Position numbers and translations under genes: made by a program. Positions 7,585 through 10,168 of a stretch of 10,168 bases of DNA are shown here, in pieces. Position 1 is the first letter of the stretch. Each line of letters opens with the position of its first letter. The notes beneath the pieces are model-generated. The model ran no database searches. It was not told the origin of the DNA and was given only the letters and a program-made list of their open reading frames with translations. This stretch comes from Candidatus Sumerlaeota bacterium (GTDB lineage Bacteria > UBP6 > UBA1177): NCBI GenBank assembly GCA_007136595.1, contig SLGQ01000303.1:1-10168 (forward strand). The letters are read 5' to 3'.

Positions 7585-7641
7585 ATACCCAAATATACCC
7601 AAATAATGCAAATTGTCAACCTTTTGGGTATTTATGGGTAT
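7585..7641. promoter_or_regulatory. Paired operator-like inverted repeat flanking the fic promoter
   Basis: Arms ATACCCAAATATACCCAAA (7585-7603) and TTTGGGTATTTATGGGTAT (7623-7641) are reverse complements at 17 of 19 positions, separated by 19 bases. Each arm itself contains two copies of the ATACCC/GGGTAT half-site about 10 bases apart, one helical turn, so four half-sites lie on one face of the DNA. One arm covers the -10 of the fic promoter and the other abuts its -35. The winged helix at the Fic C-terminus is the obvious candidate binder, by inference. Read as RNA the arms could also form a stem, but there is no U-tract, so a terminator is less likely. Confidence 0.65.
7592..7619 (-). promoter_or_regulatory. 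Strong sigma-70-type promoter of fic
   Basis: On the minus strand, -35 TTGACA (7614-7619) and -10 TATATT (7592-7597) have a 16-base spacer. The transcript would start near 7585, about 23 bases before the ATG at 7562, just enough to include the Shine-Dalgarno. The -10 lies within one arm of a 19-base inverted repeat and the other arm sits immediately upstream of the -35, a layout typical of a repressible promoter. Confidence 0.75.
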
Positions 7642-7645
7642 TGTT

Positions 7646-8776
7646 CTATGTCAGAAAACTGTCAAAATTTTCAGGTGTTATTACTTCCTCTTTTACAACA
7701 TGGTAATTTGATATAAAAGTTTTTGACATAACAACTCTTTTTTTAGGATTCCACTTGAATTCGTATGCACTGTAAAGTCCTGTTTCTTCTTCAATATAGT
7801 CAATTTCCTGCTGCTGAGTAGTTCTCCAGAAATAGCTTGAGACACTTTTTCTTCTGTAATTTAAATACTTTATTCTTTCAGAGATTATAAAGTTTTCAAA
7901 AAGTGCACCGATGTCAGTTCTTGAATACACCGAATTGAAATTGCCAATCACAGCATTTCTGATTCCGTTATCAAGAAAATAGATCTTTTTCCCTTTTTTG
8001 ATTTCATTTCTCACATTTCCAGTGAGTGCCGGAAGCTTAAAAACAATGAACGCCCTTTCAAGAAGGTCAATATATTTTTCAACAGTTGCGTTGTCTGCAC
8101 CTACAAGTTGAGCAATTTCGTTATAGCTCACCTCGCTTCCGACCTGGAGAGCAAGTGCTTTAAGTATCTTTTCAAGCAGAACCGGTTTCTGAATATTTTC
8201 CAGTGCCATTATGTCTTTGTAGAGATAACTTCCGGCAAGCCATTTCAGAAGATTTTCCGCATCGTTATTGTTATTTACGATATCAGGATATGATCCGAAA
8301 ATAAGCCGCTGTTCAAACATTCTTTTTTCTTCAAGATAATTAGTGTGCCTGACCATTTCTTCAAAAGAGAGAGGGAAAAGAGTGTATTCAAATTTTCTTC
8401 CCGTAAGCGGCTCGTTGATTTTTCCAGAAAGTTCAAACGATGATGACCCGGTTGCTATAGTCTGAATATCATTGAAGTTGTCAACCATGATTTTCAAAAC
8501 AAGTCCGATTTCAGGAATTCTCTGTGCTTCATCAATATAAACAATCGTGTGTCCGCTGATAATATTTCTGATCTTTGTTGAAGTAGGGTTTTCAAAAATT
8601 GTTCTTGTGTCAGAATCATCACCGTTAAGTTTCAGTATTCTGTGATCATTCCTGAAATTTTCAAGCACCATCTCAACAAGAGTGGATTTCCCCACCTGCC
8701 TTGCCCCCATTATTACAATGGCTTTTCCCTTGAACATCCTTTTTCTGATCTCTTCAATTAAATATCTTTCTATCAT
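7646..8776 (-). CDS. AAA_14/DUF4143 family ATPase
   Basis: A 376-residue P-loop ATPase of the widespread archaeal/bacterial family with an N-terminal AAA_14 domain and C-terminal DUF4143. Walker A is GARQVGKST (residues 24-32), Walker B IVYIDEA (78-84, Asp82 and Glu83), followed by the ATGSSSF segment (108-114) typical of this group. Residues about 216-245 resemble a helix-turn-helix. The C-terminal part has a nuclease-fold-like pattern: EID at 324-326, then YEFKW with Glu339 and Lys341, as in PD-(D/E)XK-related domains. No biochemical role is settled for the family as far as I know. The start at 8776 has GGAGGAG upstream. It is transcribed toward fic, ending 84 bases before it, but each gene has its own promoter. 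Length is close to normal and nothing looks broken. Confidence 0.93.
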   Translation of the reverse strand: MIERYLIEEIRKRMFKGKAIVIMGARQVGKSTLVEMVLENFRNDHRILKLNGDDSDTRTIFENPTSTKIRNIISGHTIVYIDEAQRIPEIGLVLKIMVDNFNDIQTIATGSSSFELSGKINEPLTGRKFEYTLFPLSFEEMVRHTNYLEEKRMFEQRLIFGSYPDIVNNNNDAENLLKWLAGSYLYKDIMALENIQKPVLLEKILKALALQVGSEVSYNEIAQLVGADNATVEKYIDLLERAFIVFKLPALTGNVRNEIKKGKKIYFLDNGIRNAVIGNFNSVYSRTDIGALFENFIISERIKYLNYRRKSVSSYFWRTTQQQEIDYIEEETGLYSAYEFKWNPKKRVVMSKTFISNYHVVKEEVITPENFDSFLT

Positions 8777-8804
8777 TTTCTGCTCCTCCGTAAGCCAAAA
8801 TCCA

Positions 8805-8858
8805 AAATTATTATAATATTTTTGGAATGAAATCGCAAATTATTATGATATTTTTTGA
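8805..8858. repeat. 22-base direct repeat across the ATPase promoter
   Basis: Two AT-rich copies, 8805-8826 and 8837-8858, match at 20 of 22 positions and have a 32-base period, close to three helical turns. Each begins AAATTATTAT and ends in a T-run followed by GA. The first copy covers the -10 of the ATPase promoter and the second overlaps and extends upstream of the -35. This is the geometry of a two-site operator, although AT-rich sequence makes chance similarity easier. Confidence 0.55.
8810..8838 (-). promoter_or_regulatory. Promoter of the DUF4143 ATPase gene
   Basis: On the minus strand, -35 TTGCGA (8833-8838) and a consensus -10 TATAAT (8810-8815) are 17 bases apart. The transcript would start near 8803, giving a leader of about 27 bases that includes the GGAGGAG ribosome binding site before the ATG at 8776. 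Both hexamers fall in or beside copies of a 22-base direct repeat. Confidence 0.65.
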
Positions 8859-8917
8859 TTTTAACGCAGAAAAATGCATTTCTTTTGAGTGTTTATGGGT
8901 GTAAATGCGGGTTTGGC

Positions 8918-9496
8918 TTACCTAAGTCCTTCAATTATTCCAAGCTTCTGAAAACATTCTATAACTTCGCTGACAGGGAGTCCTATCACATTTGAATATG
9001 AGCCGTTGATGCTTTTAACCATGAAAGAGCCTATTCCCTGAACAGCGTAAGCTCCTGCTTTGTCATAAGGTTCATCGGTGTCACAGTAATCTGAGATTTC
9101 TGTTTCTGAAAGCTTTTTAAATGTCACATCGCTGCTTACTGAAAATGTTTCAATTTTCTCTTTGTAAAATATTGAAACTCCTGTGAAAACTGTGTGAGTC
9201 CTACCACTTAAGGTGCTTATCATTTTTATGGCATCATCTCTGTCAGCAGGTTTGTTTATAATATTTCCGTCAAGAACCACAATTGTATCGGCACTTAAAA
9301 GGGGAATTTCTGTCCCTTTAAACATGGCGACAGAGCTCCCTTTCCTGAAAGCAAGATCTTTTACAACTTCCGCCGGTGAAAAATCAGGGTCAAAAGATTC
9401 ATCAACATCAGGTTTTATAACCTTGATAGAAAAATTAAAAGGGGATAAAAGTTCCAGTCTCCTGGGTGATCCCGAAGCAAGAATAAGTTCTTTCAT
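8918..9496 (-). CDS. maf: Maf/YhdE family nucleoside triphosphate pyrophosphatase (dTTP/UTP type)
   Basis: A 192-residue protein, full length for the family. Maf proteins hydrolyse non-canonical or excess nucleoside triphosphates to monophosphate and pyrophosphate, a house-cleaning role in the cytoplasm. Family motifs appear in order: ASGSPRR (7-13), SADT (68-71), NKP (81-83), SGRTHTVFTGV (97-107), DKAGAYAVQG (145-154) and GSYSNVIGLP (165-174). Lys82 and Gln153 match residues characteristic of the YhdE subgroup that prefers dTTP and UTP, rather than the YceF type. The ATG at 9496 follows GGAGG at 9501-9505. It is divergent from the YitT-family gene with its own promoter. Family call very secure; substrate preference by subgroup residues only. 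Confidence 0.95.
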   Translation of the reverse strand: MKELILASGSPRRLELLSPFNFSIKVIKPDVDESFDPDFSPAEVVKDLAFRKGSSVAMFKGTEIPLLSADTIVVLDGNIINKPADRDDAIKMISTLSGRTHTVFTGVSIFYKEKIETFSVSSDVTFKKLSETEISDYCDTDEPYDKAGAYAVQGIGSFMVKSINGSYSNVIGLPVSEVIECFQKLGIIEGLR

Positions 9497-9520
9497 AACA
9501 CCTCCGAAACAGTCAACTTC

Positions 9521-9548
9521 AATATGCAGGAAAACCTTTTAATGTCAA
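9521..9548 (-). promoter_or_regulatory. Promoter of maf
   Basis: On the minus strand, -35 TTGACA (9543-9548) and a weaker -10 CATATT (9521-9526, four of six consensus positions) have a 16-base spacer. A start near 9514 would leave a short leader that still contains the GGAGG ribosome binding site. It lies back to back with the promoter of the divergent gene, with 24 bases between the two -35 boxes. Confidence 0.5.
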
Positions 9549-9572
9549 GTTGAAAAGAATTTTTTAAACCTC

Positions 9573-9600
9573 TTGACTAAGGCAAACCTCTGGGTATAGT
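9573..9600 (+). promoter_or_regulatory. Promoter of the YitT-family gene
   Basis: -35 TTGACT (9573-9578) and -10 TATAGT (9595-9600) are separated by 16 bases, each one mismatch from consensus. The transcript would start near 9607, about 38 bases before the ATG at 9645. The -10 is embedded in TGGGTATA, the same eight bases found at the -10 of the fic promoter. Confidence 0.6.
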
Positions 9601-9644
9601 CCCTCTCCGTTGTTGTTCCTTACTTTTTTTTGATGGAGTTTGAA

Positions 9645-10168
9645 ATGTTTTCCCGTGCAAAGGAAAGGTTTTTTACTGATGAACTTTTTTCCCTGAAATG
9701 GTTTAAATCTTATCTGCTTATCACTGTCGGTGCTTTTATTATGGCATCAGGCTACTCCTTTTTTGCCGATCCCCACAAAATAATCCCGGGTGGAGTATAT
9801 GGCATTGCGATCGTTCTTCACCACATTTTCGGATTTATGACAGGTACTACAGGTCTTATAATCAACATACCCCTTTTTATTCTGGGAATGAAGATGCTGG
9901 GTCCCAGATTCGGAACAAAAACATTTGTGGGAACTATCTTGACTTCTGTTTTCATAGATTTTCAAAAAAGTTGGGGTTGGGGTTCTCCCACCGATGATCT
10001 TATGCTTGCAAGTATTGTGAGCGGAGTCCTTATCGGAGCGGGATTGGCACTGATCTTTAAATCAAGAGCCACTACCGGAGGTAGCGATATAGTAGCCCAG
10101 ATAGTTAATAAATACAGTAAAATACCGATAGGTAAACTGCTTGTTCTGATTGACAGTGTCATTGTGAC
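9645..10168 (+). CDS. YitT family membrane protein, 5' part (runs off the window)
   Basis: The frame stays open to the window end, giving the first 174 or so residues of a YitT-family (DUF161) integral membrane protein; complete members are usually near 280-300 residues with a soluble C-terminal DUF2179 domain that would lie outside. Visible family marks are SGYSFFADPHKIIPGGVYG near the first membrane segment, the INIPLFILG segment, and the TTGGSDIVAQI motif. About five hydrophobic segments can be seen. Physiological role is not established; transport has been suggested for the family. I prefer the ATG at 9645 because GGAG lies 6 bases upstream, while the in-frame ATG at 9633 has no ribosome binding site. 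Promoter at 9573-9600. Confidence 0.9.
   Translation, partial: MFSRAKERFFTDELFSLKWFKSYLLITVGAFIMASGYSFFADPHKIIPGGVYGIAIVLHHIFGFMTGTTGLIINIPLFILGMKMLGPRFGTKTFVGTILTSVFIDFQKSWGWGSPTDDLMLASIVSGVLIGAGLALIFKSRATTGGSDIVAQIVNKYSKIPIGKLLVLIDSVIV

Larger units (their letters stand above)
8790..8921. repeat. 10-base perfect inverted repeat flanking the maf-ATPase gap
   Basis: GTAAGCCAAA (8790-8799) and TTTGGCTTAC (8912-8921) are perfect reverse complements about 110 bases apart. The left arm directly abuts the ATPase Shine-Dalgarno and the right arm contains the maf stop codon (8918-8920). I see no target-site duplication outside the arms, so a miniature mobile element is possible but not supported. 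In a read-through transcript from maf the arms could pair beside the ATPase ribosome binding site. Confidence 0.5.

Noticed and set aside
7563..7619. Longer Fic start at 7619
   Set aside because: It would place the -10 and most of the promoter inside the coding region, while the ATG at 7562 has an ideal GGAGG.
9747..10162. Two minus-strand frames of 72 and 66 codons at the right end
   Set aside because: Both are antisense to the YitT-family gene, whose motifs are unmistakable on the plus strand.

Overview
The window is AT-rich bacterial DNA, densely coded, with gaps of under 200 bases and no RNA genes, CRISPR array or insertion sequence that I can see. Two large proteins with lipobox signal peptides point to a Gram-negative-type cell. 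Both have an Asp-rich, low-complexity stalk just after the lipidated Cys, a surface-lipoprotein style I associate with Myxococcota-like ('deltaproteobacterial') and related uncultured lineages. That placement is an inference from style only. Nearly every gene has a good Shine-Dalgarno sequence, and several promoters match the sigma-70 consensus closely.

Layout. A rhomboid intramembrane protease (plus strand, 40-675) probably starts inside the stop codon of a gene cut off by the window edge. It converges on a 1145-residue lipoprotein of unknown function (minus, 686-4123), which has its own strong promoter at 4245-4273. Next comes a minus-strand pair: a lipoprotein with twelve tandem six-cysteine, knottin-like modules (4800-6329), whose 3' end overlaps a GNAT acetyltransferase by 38 bases (4325-4837). 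Then come two accessory-type genes, again on the minus strand: a Fic-domain protein with an N-terminal inhibitory motif and a C-terminal winged helix (6525-7562), and an AAA_14/DUF4143 ATPase (7646-8776). The right end is ordinary housekeeping: a Maf/YhdE nucleotide pyrophosphatase (minus, 8918-9496), divergent from a YitT-family membrane protein (plus, 9645 to the window end).

The most interesting parts are regulatory and structural. The fic promoter (TTGACA, 16 bases, TATATT) is bracketed by two 19-base arms of an inverted repeat (17 of 19 match), each arm holding two GGGTAT half-sites about 10 bases apart. With a winged helix in the same protein, this suggests autoregulation. The ATPase promoter lies across a 22-base direct repeat (20 of 22 match) at a 32-base period. 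The twelve-module cysteine lipoprotein looks like a tandem array of cystine-knot-type domains on the cell surface, and the 1145-residue lipoprotein is an orphan with a cysteine-rich C-terminus. I see no complete, clearly new multi-gene system. The best candidate for an undescribed unit is the Fic/ATPase pair with its repeat-bearing promoters.
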